Assembly (NCBI GenBank): GCA_016550405.1
Contig: JABXGX010000027.1
Coordinates: 1 to 18,903 of the forward strand
Source: an archaeon
GTDB lineage: Archaea > Asgardarchaeota > Hermodarchaeia > Hermodarchaeales > Hermodarchaeaceae
Length of the DNA stretch: 18,903 nt
Reading direction: 5' to 3'
The notes below the pieces were generated by a model that saw nothing but the letters and a program-made list of their open reading frames with translations, did no database searches and had not been told where the DNA came from. This document shows positions 1 through 7,164 of the stretch, one piece after another. Position 1 is the first letter of the stretch. Every line of letters starts with the position of its first letter. The position numbers and the translations under genes were made by a program.

Positions 1-27
1 GTATTATGACAAATCTTGGTGAAATTC

Positions 28-1116
28 ATGAGTAGTAATCCTGTATATGAACGATTACGAGAGCATCTTGACAACCTTCCGGTTGGTTTTCCGAAAACAG
101 AATCAGGAGTAGAAATTCGAATACTCAGACGGCTTTTCTCTGAGGAAGAGGCTGAGATGGCCATCTATCTAACCTATATTCCTGAAACAGTTGACCAAAT
201 TGCTCAACGAGCAGGGCGAACCTCTAAAGAGATTGAGCCAATATTGGAACAGCTAGCTGATAAAGGGTTGATTTTCCGCTCCCATAAAGGAGGAACTACT
301 CAATATCGGGCTGAATGGTTTGCTATTGGTATTTACGAGCACCAAGTCAATAACATGACCAAAGAATTTGCCGAAGACTTTGAGCAGTATATGGAAGAAG
401 CGTTAGTTGATGAGCTCGTTGCTTCAGCTGATCCACCTCAACTCCGAGTAATTCCCGTGGCTGCAAGCCTATCTCCTTCGATGGGGATTCTACCACATGA
501 GGATGCCCGAGAAATTGTGAAGATGCAAAGTAAAATCGCGGTTGCACCGTGCATCTGTAAACGGGAAAAGGAGGTTTTGGGTGAGGCATGTGATAAGCCT
601 GAAGAAGTCTGTATGGTCTTCTCGACTGGTGCATACTATTATATTGAAAATGGGTATGGCCGCGAAATTACAGTAGATGAAGCGCTAAAGATTCTTGACG
701 AAGCACACGAGGCTGGTCTAGTGTGTAGTCCAAGCAATGATCAAAGAGGTTTTGTGATTTGTAATTGCTGTGGTTGTCACTGTGGCATTTTGACGAATCT
801 TAAGAAGTTACCAAATCCAGCTAGACTTGTCGCTAGTAATTACTATGCAAAAGTTGATGTTGACAGTTGTACTGGATGTGAAACATGTTTAGATCGCTGT
901 CAGATGGATGCCATTTCGATAGAAGCAGGTGCTGCAAAAATCGATTTAGAGTACTGCATTGGCTGTGGGTTGTGTGTTACCACTTGTCCTTCCGAAGCTC
1001 TTTCCCTGAAGAAGAAAGACAAAACGGAGGTTAGTATACCACCGGCAGACGCCTTTGAATTGTACCGCGAGATTGGTGAAAAACGCCTTCAACGAAGAGT
1101 TAGCGGTTCAGATTAG
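28..1116 (+). CDS. Winged-helix protein with Cys-rich domain and two [4Fe-4S] ferredoxin motifs
   Basis: Predicted cytoplasmic 362-residue iron-sulfur protein of unknown exact role. Counting from the ATG at 28, residues about 32-98 resemble a winged-helix DNA-binding fold (hydrophobic helices, then a wing-like KGGTTQYRAEW). A Cys-rich middle follows (C175, C177, C188, C195, then the dense CNCCGCHC at 245-252), and two classical C-x2-C-x2-C-x3-C motifs lie at C281-C291 and C310-C320. Proteins with this ferredoxin plus Cys-rich region are common in anaerobic archaea and sulfate reducers, usually annotated only as 4Fe-4S proteins. The start is set by the ATG preceded by GGTGA at 18-22; a TTG at 16 is in frame but would place that site inside the gene. 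No membrane segment is seen. A redox-sensing regulator or an electron-transfer protein are both possible; the winged helix favours the first, as inference. The gene is convergent with the acetyltransferase downstream. Confidence 0.75.
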   Translation: MSSNPVYERLREHLDNLPVGFPKTESGVEIRILRRLFSEEEAEMAIYLTYIPETVDQIAQRAGRTSKEIEPILEQLADKGLIFRSHKGGTTQYRAEWFAIGIYEHQVNNMTKEFAEDFEQYMEEALVDELVASADPPQLRVIPVAASLSPSMGILPHEDAREIVKMQSKIAVAPCICKREKEVLGEACDKPEEVCMVFSTGAYYYIENGYGREITVDEALKILDEAHEAGLVCSPSNDQRGFVICNCCGCHCGILTNLKKLPNPARLVASNYYAKVDVDSCTGCETCLDRCQMDAISIEAGAAKIDLEYCIGCGLCVTTCPSEALSLKKKDKTEVSIPPADAFELYREIGEKRLQRRVSGSD

Positions 1117-1205
1117 AATAAATCCTGTTTAGTTAAATCACCACTAATCAAGTAGCGTATGATTTCCTCTAGGTTGTACCAGGAATCTAAACGATAAAAA
1201 AGATT

Positions 1206-2012
1206 TCAAACCTCACCAGAATCTACGAAGCTAGATTTGTTTTCTTCTACGATGACATACTCTCGCTGAGAAACTTTGGTAAACCCAAGCTTTTGGGCAG
1301 TTCGAACCGAAGGCAAATTATCATCACCTGTACTCCATACCGGTGTGATTCCACGTTCTTGTAATCCCTCAGCAACAATGGACGCCGCAGCACTAGCTAA
1401 CCCTTTGTTCCGCCAATCCTCGCGTGTGATCACTCCAATATCAGCATATTTCTCGGTATGTCCACCAGTATGAGCAATCGAGACAATCTCGTCTAATGCA
1501 ATCCCACAGGCAACTAGCCCATCTTCAAGCAACCCGATGGCTGTACCATATCCATGTCCACGAAATTCCTTAGGCGCAGCCTCTAACAACTCCACATCCT
1601 CAATAGTCAAACGTCTAACAAGCTCGTGCTCAAATCTTCGAACAGGAACTGATAGAGCGTAATAGAAGTCACTATAATAGCGAACTGGTCGTTTCAGTTG
1701 TTTCTGCACGAATGAGCCAATAGTCGAGGCTATCTCAGCTGGGACATTCACACAGTCCCATCCTTTAATTGATTGAAGTAACACCCAAATTGCATCAAGA
1801 TTAGTTCCAAAAATACGAGGTTCGTGTGGCATGTTGATAAACTGTATCAGAGCCGCCTTCACTTCTGGAAGCTCGCCAACAACGGTTGCCTTGCAATATA
1901 GTCGTTTCAATGCATGAACAGCAAGAATAGCCTCAGGAGAATCACTTAGAAACTCTGCTAACATTGACATCTGTTCTGCATCCAACACAAAATATGATTC
2001 TCGATTATTCAA
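1206..2012 (-). CDS. GNAT family N-acetyltransferase
   Basis: Likely acetyl-CoA dependent N-acyltransferase; substrate unknown. An N-terminal helical domain (first ~120 residues) precedes a GNAT fold. The acetyl-CoA-binding motif A is visible as REDWRNKGLASAAASIV, with the family pattern R/Q-x2-G-x-G/A, and is followed by the usual late motif NLPSVRTAQKLGF, where the Asn and the xxLGF strand complete the CoA site. The start is uncertain. The reading frame is open back to a TTG at 2063, but that codon lies in the T-tract of a terminator-like structure behind the acyl-CoA ligase. I chose the TTG at 2012, which has AAGGT 8 bases upstream and gives 268 residues; an ATG at 1970 (254 residues) is the other candidate. 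The gene follows the ligase on the same strand but appears to be separated from it by a terminator. Confidence 0.72.
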   Translation of the reverse strand: MNNRESYFVLDAEQMSMLAEFLSDSPEAILAVHALKRLYCKATVVGELPEVKAALIQFINMPHEPRIFGTNLDAIWVLLQSIKGWDCVNVPAEIASTIGSFVQKQLKRPVRYYSDFYYALSVPVRRFEHELVRRLTIEDVELLEAAPKEFRGHGYGTAIGLLEDGLVACGIALDEIVSIAHTGGHTEKYADIGVITREDWRNKGLASAAASIVAEGLQERGITPVWSTGDDNLPSVRTAQKLGFTKVSQREYVIVEENKSSFVDSGEV

Positions 2013-2061
2013 CGTAGATACCTTGGTGAATGTAAGGTACTTGAAAGAAGAAAAATGTACC

Positions 2062-2098
2062 AAAAAAAGATAAAGGGAAACCCTCCCAGCAGAGGGGA
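2062..2098 (-). terminator. Hairpin plus T-tract after the acyl-CoA ligase
   Basis: Read on the minus strand, about 13 bases after the ligase stop, CCCTC-TGCTGG-GAGGG can form a 5-bp GC stem (an alternative register CTCCC/GGGAG exists). It is followed by TTTCCCTTTATC and then seven T in a row at 2068-2062. T-tracts are the main archaeal termination signal. It argues against the TTG at 2063 as the start of the acetyltransferase. Confidence 0.45.
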
Positions 2099-2111
2099 GA
2101 GTTCCTTTCTG

Positions 2112-3854
2112 TTACTGTTTTCCTAATTCTTCATCCCGAAGGACGCGTCGAAGAACCTTACCCACAGCCGACTGTGGCAATGAGGCGCGAAATTCAATTA
2201 TGCGCGGACGTTTATAGCCCGCCATACGATCCTTAGCCCAAGTAATGATTTCTTCTTCCGTCGCCGATTCACTCGGAGCAAGCACTACATAAGCTTTCAC
2301 AGTCTCATTGGCAGGATCATCTTCTCGTGGAATACCAATCACTGCAGCCATCTGAATCTTCGGATGCTCAACCAGCATCTCCTCGATTTCAGCAGGATAG
2401 GCCTTGAATCCAGAGACGTTGATCATGTCTTTCTTGCGGTCGGTGATGTGGAGGTAGCCTTCTTCGTCGAAGTGTCCAATGTCACCGGTAAGAAAGAAGC
2501 GTTCGCCTTTGATGTCGCGCATGACGGCTTCGGTGGCTTGGGGTTTCTGCCAGTATCCTTTCATGACTTGTGGTCCTGAAATGGCGACTTCACCATCTTC
2601 GCCAGTTTTCTTTTCTTTAGTACCGGTTTCGAGGTCAAGGATTTTGATGATGGTGTCTGAGATTGGGAAGCCGACGGATCCGAATTTGCGTGTGCTGAGT
2701 TTGGAGGGATCAGCGCTTACGAGAGGGGAGGTTTCGGTGAGTCCGTATCCTTCAAAGAGGATAGCTCCAGAGGCGGCTTCGAAGGCCTTGGCTGTAGCGG
2801 GTGGGAGGGGGGCAGCTCCAGATCCACAGGCCTTGAGGCTAGTCAGGTCGTATTTTCCGATGTCCGGGTGGTAGGCCATGCCTGCATAGAGGCTGGGTAC
2901 CGCATGGAAAAGGGTGCCTTTGTTGTCTTGGGTTTGTTTGAGTAGATCTGAGAGCGGGGGTTTCCCGGCGCGGGGATCTGGAATACAGACACAAGCGCTT
3001 TGGTGGTAGACTGCTGCGATCATAGTGAGGGTAAGTCCGTAGCTGTGATACCAGGGTAGGGCGCCGATGTAGACTTCTTTGCCAGTTTCGAGAGGTTGGG
3101 CTTTGCCACCCTCTTTTGGTTCGAGTTTGACCCATTCATCGTATTGCATGACGTTCGCGTGGAGGTTGTAGTGGGTTAGCATGGCACCTTTGGGAACCCC
3201 AGTAGTTCCTCCAGTATAGAGGATGAGGGCGAGGTCGTCCTTGGGTTTCAGTTTGATACTTGGTGGTGTGGATTCGTATTGGGTCATGATGTCGGAGTAG
3301 AAGGTTGTTTTGTCTTCTTCATAGTATTTGCTTTTAGGGATTTTGCCAAAAAGCCCTCCCAGAACTGCTTTTCCTTTGGAGAGGAAAGGTTTGATGCTGC
3401 AAACGATTACGTGACTGCAGTCAGTATCAACTAGTGCATCATAGCTATTGGGAACAAATATCGGGTGATCGAAGACAAAAACTGCTTTCGCTCCAGAGTC
3501 TTTGAGTTGGTGGTGTAATTCCGCTGTTTTGTATTGTGGGTTACATGTAACGACTGTACCACCTGCTTTGAGAGTGCCAAAGAATGCGGCCGGGTAATGG
3601 GGCACGTTTGGCATGTAGATGGCTACGCGGTCACCTTTCTTGATCCCAAGTTTTGCCAAGAAATTGGCTATTCGGTTGGCGCTTTCGTTTATTTCTGCGA
3701 AGCTTTGGGAGTTACCTGAATAGATTGTGTATGGCTTGTCACCGGCTTCTTGTGCTGCTTTTTCGAGGATTGCGAAGAGTGGCTCTTCGGGGTATTTGAT
3801 GGTTTTTCTGACCTCTTCGGGCCATTTGTGTTTGTGCCAGAGCATTTCTTTCAT
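2112..3854 (-). CDS. Long-chain acyl-CoA ligase (AMP-forming, FadD-like)
   Basis: Activates a carboxylic acid, probably a fatty acid, to its CoA thioester through an acyl-adenylate using ATP. At 580 residues it has full family length with all adenylation motifs: the P-loop YTGGTTGVPKG at 213-223, the aromatic motif GYGLTETSP at 369-377, the ATP-binding and hinge region LTGDIGHFDEEGYLHITDRK at 455-474, KDMINVSGFKAYPAEIE at 475-491, and the C-terminal catalytic lysine K565 in AVGKVLRR. No signal peptide or clear membrane segment is seen. The ATG at 3854 is preceded by AGGA with 6-base spacing. The gene stands alone, with about 260 bases of non-coding DNA upstream and a terminator-like hairpin downstream. 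It could feed beta-oxidation, or re-activate acids formed by the AOR enzymes in this window; the latter is inference. Chain-length preference cannot be read from sequence. Confidence 0.93.
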   Translation of the reverse strand: MKEMLWHKHKWPEEVRKTIKYPEEPLFAILEKAAQEAGDKPYTIYSGNSQSFAEINESANRIANFLAKLGIKKGDRVAIYMPNVPHYPAAFFGTLKAGGTVVTCNPQYKTAELHHQLKDSGAKAVFVFDHPIFVPNSYDALVDTDCSHVIVCSIKPFLSKGKAVLGGLFGKIPKSKYYEEDKTTFYSDIMTQYESTPPSIKLKPKDDLALILYTGGTTGVPKGAMLTHYNLHANVMQYDEWVKLEPKEGGKAQPLETGKEVYIGALPWYHSYGLTLTMIAAVYHQSACVCIPDPRAGKPPLSDLLKQTQDNKGTLFHAVPSLYAGMAYHPDIGKYDLTSLKACGSGAAPLPPATAKAFEAASGAILFEGYGLTETSPLVSADPSKLSTRKFGSVGFPISDTIIKILDLETGTKEKKTGEDGEVAISGPQVMKGYWQKPQATEAVMRDIKGERFFLTGDIGHFDEEGYLHITDRKKDMINVSGFKAYPAEIEEMLVEHPKIQMAAVIGIPREDDPANETVKAYVVLAPSESATEEEIITWAKDRMAGYKRPRIIEFRASLPQSAVGKVLRRVLRDEELGKQ

Positions 3855-4116
3855 GTATCGTCCTACACTCCATTGGAGTAATTGTAGTTAGTTTGAGCTT
3901 AGTATCGGGTATTGGTACGGTTCTAGTTGAATTACCTTTTGGCAGTGTAGGAAAGTGGCGACAAAAATCATTAACGGATGGTTCCTCAATGACAGAATAT
4001 TACAAAGTTCGTTCTTCTAGTCAAAATTGAACGGTTGGGGATGTTAAAAAGGTGTCAAAATCTAGTGTTGTAACGAAAAGGGAAGAAAAATAGGAAGCTG
4101 GATCTGAGCTAGCTGC
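3855..4116. promoter_or_regulatory. Upstream region of the acyl-CoA ligase with palindromes
   Basis: This 262-base gap carries the ligase promoter region but no convincing TATA box; the best T/A-rich stretch on the minus strand is near 3966-3975. Two symmetric elements are clear. ACTCCATTGGAGT at 3867-3879 has 6-bp arms around one central base and sits 13-25 bases before the ligase start. TCCTACACT at 3861-3869 recurs inverted as AGTGTAGGA at 3944-3952, nine matching bases. Either could bind a dimeric regulator. No ORF of note is present. Confidence 0.35.
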
Positions 4117-4120
4117 TCAG
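4076..4120 (-). terminator. Stop-codon-spanning hairpin and T-tracts after TFB
   Basis: CTGAGC (4104-4109) and GCTCAG (4115-4120) form a perfect 6-bp stem with a 5-base loop; the right arm contains the TFB stop codon at 4117-4119. On the minus strand it is followed by TTTTT (4090-4086) and TTTT (4079-4076). The layout fits a 3'-end signal. Confidence 0.45.
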
Positions 4121-5157
4121 ACCTCAACTTTGAGACCGAGTTCACGGACAAGTTCTTTGTAGCGGTTGCGTACAGTGACTTCGGTAACTCGACTGATTTC
4201 AGCAATTTCGCGTTGAGTACGGCGTTCGCCTTCTTGGATAGAGGCGATGTAGAGGCTAGCCGCGGCGAGACCTGTGGGATCCTTACCAGCTGTTATGCCT
4301 TTGGAACGAGCTTGGTCCACAATTTCTGCCGCTGTGTGTTGGACGTCGCCGCTAAGCTCTAAGGCTTGAGCAAAGCGGGGGATGAAATCGGTGGGTGAAG
4401 CGATTGGAATTCGAACTTCGAGTTCTCTAAGAAGGAGCCGATAACAACGTCCGAGTTCCTTGCGGCTGATTCGACTGTGATGAGCAATTTCATCGAGGGT
4501 TCGTGGAACCTGACGGAGGCGACAAGCGGCATAAACACAGGAAGCGATCATTGCTTCAATACTGCGACCACGAATTAGGTGGTGTTCTATGGCACGCCGA
4601 TATAGGATCGCTGCTGCTTCCTTTACTGGTTTAGGTACGCCAAGTTGGCTGGTTAACCGGTCTAATTCACTCATGGCATAGGCGAGATTTCGGTCTATGC
4701 TGGAATGAACTCGCGTTCGGATTTGCCATTTTCGGAGCCGATAAATTTGCGCCCGACGGCTAGGGGCTAATTTCTTTCCATAGGCGTCGCGATTCCGCCA
4801 GTCAATCATGGTGCTAAGGCCTTTATCATGCACCGTGTAAGTCATCGGACTTCCCACTCGGCTGCGTTTATCGCGCTCTTCCGAGGTAAAAGCCCGCCAT
4901 TCGGGTCCTTGATCGACCATGTGGGCGTCAAGTACAAGTCCGCAATTCCGGCAAATGATTTCACCACGAGTGGTATCACGGATTACCTCTTGTCCACTGC
5001 AGTCTGGACAGCGAGTGGGTTGTTGAGGAGTTTCTGGTGGACTGACCCGTAGTTTTTCTTCTACAAAAGGAGCTTCTTCAACCATTACTCTTTCGACCTT
5101 CTTTCTCCGATGAAGAGGGGACCGGGGGCGTTGAGAGAGTCTGCTCGCTAAGAGCAT
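4117..5157 (-). CDS. tfb: Transcription initiation factor B (TFB)
   Basis: Archaeal TFIIB homologue: binds the TBP-TATA complex and the BRE and recruits RNA polymerase. The 346 residues show an N-terminal zinc ribbon (C50-x2-C53 ... C69-x2-C72), a B-finger/linker (about 74-130, with the typical GPEWRAFTSEER and MIDWRNRDAYG), and two cyclin-like repeats at about 155-240 and 250-340, the second with the HTH REIAEISRVTEVTVRNRYKEL near the end. About 45 residues lie before the ribbon, longer than in many TFBs and rich in basic then acidic residues, so the true start may be the ATG at 5085 (M25). No clear ribosome binding site separates the two. It stands alone between the methionine aminopeptidase and the ligase on the same strand. 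Its upstream region contains a TATA box embedded in a long palindrome. Confidence 0.96.
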   Translation of the reverse strand: MLLASRLSQRPRSPLHRRKKVERVMVEEAPFVEEKLRVSPPETPQQPTRCPDCSGQEVIRDTTRGEIICRNCGLVLDAHMVDQGPEWRAFTSEERDKRSRVGSPMTYTVHDKGLSTMIDWRNRDAYGKKLAPSRRAQIYRLRKWQIRTRVHSSIDRNLAYAMSELDRLTSQLGVPKPVKEAAAILYRRAIEHHLIRGRSIEAMIASCVYAACRLRQVPRTLDEIAHHSRISRKELGRCYRLLLRELEVRIPIASPTDFIPRFAQALELSGDVQHTAAEIVDQARSKGITAGKDPTGLAAASLYIASIQEGERRTQREIAEISRVTEVTVRNRYKELVRELGLKVEV

Positions 5158-5464
5158 CGTCCCAGTCCGTTGGTGGGTATTTCAAGCTATTTTTTCCATC
5201 ATCCGCTGGTTATGACGGAAAAGGATGCTATCATCTTGTGTGTTTGTGGTATTTTTCCCCGCTTGGTCTGGCGAAACCTTTATAAGGTTCGCCAGTAGGG
5301 AACCGGCTTCCAGCCTTTTAAAGCTTTCTTCAACCATATGTGTGAATATAATTAAGTTGATGATAGCTTTACACATATCTCTGTATTACCCGACTCAAAT
5401 CCGTTTTTTCATGAGTTTTTTCGATTTCAGCGAACAGTTGGAAAAAATATCTAATTTTCCGAAT
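5158..5464. promoter_or_regulatory. 307-base intergenic region upstream of TFB with TATA-centred palindrome
   Basis: Non-coding stretch between the methionine aminopeptidase end and the TFB start. At 5269-5294 TGGCGAA and TTCGCCA flank CCTTTATAAGG, itself a palindrome, with a single extra A on the left side; the whole 26-base dyad is centred on a good TATA box. Read toward TFB it is CCTTATAAAGG preceded by CGAA, a plausible BRE. Transcription from it would start about 95 bases before the TFB ATG. Further A-rich boxes nearer the gene (5190-5197, 5250-5256) could serve instead. The rest holds T-rich sequence behind the aminopeptidase and no gene I trust. Confidence 0.5.
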
Positions 5465-5472
5465 TTATTCGG
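5442..5472 (-). terminator. Stop-codon-spanning hairpin and T-tract after methionine aminopeptidase
   Basis: CCGAAT-TT-ATTCGG at 5459-5472 is a perfect 6-bp-arm palindrome that includes the aminopeptidase stop codon (5465-5467). On the minus strand it is followed 11 bases later by six T at 5447-5442. The layout matches the TFB 3' end. Confidence 0.45.
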
Positions 5473-6481
5473 TGGTGATTTCAATGCCATCCTTTGTGAC
5501 TAAGAAGGTATGTTCGGTTTGGGCAACCCGACTGCCTTTGGTGTCAGCTAGCACACTGTACTGTCGAAGAACTTTTTTTGTGGTTAGTTCACGTAATCCC
5601 ATAGCTAGACTAAGTTTGGGGATATGTTTGGTAAGGTAGCGACGGCTAAAGGGTAGACCTTTGAATTCACGTGCTACAAGACGGAGTATGTCCCGGGCAC
5701 CCTGTGTTCGGACTGGTGTTCGTGTAGGATTTAGGCTGTAAATATAGTACTGGCCTGTTTCGTGAACGCTCCCAGTACCAGTGGTTGCGAAGGTTTCAAG
5801 AGCGTACGCTTCACCTTCTTCGAGGATGGAACCGTGAGGAACCGCAATGTTTGGAAGGCTCTTAGGTCCGTGGAGAACATACTCGTCCAATTGGTGACCA
5901 CTGAGATCACGAATTGGACGAAATCCGTACCCGCGAATTGTGTTTTCTATAATTTTTCCAAGATCTTTGCTGTTGGTTTTGGGTCGGATAAGAAGGAGGG
6001 CTTTGTTAAGAGACTCGCGACTTGCTTCAACAAGTGAGTCCAATTCAGGATTAAAACAGACCGTAGTTGCTGTGTCGGCGATAAATCCATCAACATGAAC
6101 ACCGATATCAATTTTGACAACATCGCCTTCCTGAATTACTGTTGTATCTTCTTCGGGGCTAGAATAGTGAGCTGCAACCTCATTTATGGAGACATTGGTC
6201 GGAAAACCAATTCCCCCACCTAGCTCAATAATTCGTGCTTCAACGGTTTCACAAATCTCAAGCGCACTGGATCCAATCTTGATTTGAGGGAGGATTTCTT
6301 GACGGACCTGGCTTGCAATCTTTCCTGCCTTGCGATATTTATCCTCAGAGGTCTCTTCGGGTTCCTGTTCCTCAGCCTCAACATGTGCGTCTTCTTCCGA
6401 TTTGGAAAGGTTCTGTTTGGCTTCAGTGTCTACTTTTGGCTTCTCATCTAGTTTTTCTTTAGCTTTGGTTCGCTTTGGCAT
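5465..6481 (-). CDS. map: Methionine aminopeptidase, type II
   Basis: Cytosolic metalloprotease that removes the initiator methionine from new proteins. Counting from the ATG at 6481 (338 residues), all five metal ligands of the pita-bread fold are present: D125 and D136 (KIDIGVHVDGFIADT), H196 (LSGHQLD), E229 (YALETF) and E323 (TEHTF), with the substrate histidine H105 (EVAAHYSSP). Spacings match archaeal type II enzymes. The helical insert after the H196 region (about 250-310) marks type II. The reading frame is open to a TTG at 6547, but the ATG at 6481 is the more natural start. Even so, about 45 residues precede the catalytic domain, first Lys-rich then Glu/Asp-rich (KRTKAKEKLDEK, EEDAHVEAEEQEPEE). 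Most archaeal enzymes lack this; eukaryotic MetAP2 has a charged N-terminal extension of this kind. A divergent promoter region separates it from the Roadblock gene. Confidence 0.93.
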   Translation of the reverse strand: MPKRTKAKEKLDEKPKVDTEAKQNLSKSEEDAHVEAEEQEPEETSEDKYRKAGKIASQVRQEILPQIKIGSSALEICETVEARIIELGGGIGFPTNVSINEVAAHYSSPEEDTTVIQEGDVVKIDIGVHVDGFIADTATTVCFNPELDSLVEASRESLNKALLLIRPKTNSKDLGKIIENTIRGYGFRPIRDLSGHQLDEYVLHGPKSLPNIAVPHGSILEEGEAYALETFATTGTGSVHETGQYYIYSLNPTRTPVRTQGARDILRLVAREFKGLPFSRRYLTKHIPKLSLAMGLRELTTKKVLRQYSVLADTKGSRVAQTEHTFLVTKDGIEITTE

Positions 6482-6525
6482 GGTGATCGCAGCCCTTTGT
6501 GTGTTGTGCCAGTTGAATGGAGATT

Positions 6526-6533
6526 CTTTAAGG
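6526..6533 (-). promoter_or_regulatory. Putative TATA box of the methionine aminopeptidase gene
   Basis: CCTTAAAG on the minus strand, centred about 49 bases before the ATG at 6481, would give an mRNA with a leader of some 20-25 bases. It lies in the 156-base divergent region shared with the Roadblock gene. Confidence 0.35.
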
Positions 6534-6637
6534 TTTACGTTCCTCAATAGGCAGGATCTAGTATCCCTTTCAGAATTTGCGCATTAACCAGAACAATTTT
6601 AGCTCTTCTAAGATATTTACGGAAAGGGGTCCTGTTA

Positions 6638-7012
6638 ATGTCGGCTACTGCCAAGAATCTTCAAGCACTTCTTCGTCAAATGGAAAGTACGACACCAGGT
6701 ATCGAAGCAAGCGCAATAGTCACAGCTCAAGGGTTACCGATTGTGGCTGCAATGCCCCAGACCATCAATGAGGCTATCGTCGCTGCGATGACCGCTGCGT
6801 TACTTGGTGTGGCTGAGCGTGCATTAACGGAGATACCACGCGGAAAACTCATGCAGATTACTGTGGAAGCAGAAAATGGCTACATCATTTTGAAAGGTGC
6901 AGGAGAGAATGCAATTCTCACTTCTTTAGTCAAGAAAAGCGCGAACCTTGGGATGATATTCTTGGTTATGAAGCGGTATAGTAGCCAAATTGAATCAATC
7001 CTCCAATCATAG
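6638..7012 (+). CDS. Roadblock/LC7 domain protein
   Basis: Small (124-residue) single-domain protein of the Roadblock/LC7 (MglB-like) fold. Members bind small GTPases of the Ras/Arf/MglA type, as activators or scaffolds, usually as dimers. The sequence shows the fold order: an N-terminal helix (AKNLQALLRQME), strand GIEASAIVTAQGLPIVAAM, the long helix NEAIVAAMTAALLGVAERALTEI, strands LMQITVEAENGYIILKGAGENAILTSLV and the last helix. The ATG at 6638 follows AAAGGGGTCC at a suitable distance. There is no signal peptide. It is transcribed alone, divergently from methionine aminopeptidase. The only GTPase candidate in the window, at 13306-13983, is 6 kb away; a functional link is inference only. 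Confidence 0.85.
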   Translation: MSATAKNLQALLRQMESTTPGIEASAIVTAQGLPIVAAMPQTINEAIVAAMTAALLGVAERALTEIPRGKLMQITVEAENGYIILKGAGENAILTSLVKKSANLGMIFLVMKRYSSQIESILQS

Positions 7013-7164
7013 GGAAAAGGCTGAGTTATGGGAGAGGTATTTTCTCTAATTCACTAAGTGGCAAAAGGGTGGCGGCTCTAGTCCGCCCGTCGTTCACTTC
7101 ATCTTGGTATCAGTGCGATCAGGTTTCCTCTTCATTGCCGCCGAGATAAAAGGAGAGCTGGGCG
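7013..7164. other. Convergent intergenic region
   Basis: 152 bases between the ends of the Roadblock and dTMP kinase genes. GGCGG (7071-7075) and CCGCC (7083-7087) can form a short GC hairpin; on the minus strand it is followed by ACCCTTTTG, so it might help end the kinase transcript. No ORF or RNA gene is recognised. Confidence 0.2.

Noticed and set aside
3..35. Possible C-terminal tail of an upstream gene ending at the TAG at 33-35, overlapping the first gene's ATG
   Set aside because: Only about ten codons are visible, so it cannot be told from chance.
2479..2874. Plus-strand 131-codon ORF opposite the acyl-CoA ligase
   Set aside because: Antisense to conserved adenylation motifs; no independent support.
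5182..5376. Minus-strand 64-codon ORF upstream of TFB
   Set aside because: It contains the whole TATA-centred dyad that looks like the TFB promoter, matches no family I know, and has no good ribosome binding site.
5225..5503. Plus-strand 92-codon ORF running into the methionine aminopeptidase 3' end
   Set aside because: Low-complexity hydrophobic translation, antisense to a certain gene at its end, no ribosome binding site.
7071..7087. GC hairpin considered as part of a small RNA or tRNA
   Set aside because: No tRNA arms, no C/D or H/ACA boxes, and only a 5-bp stem; kept as a weak 3'-end element.
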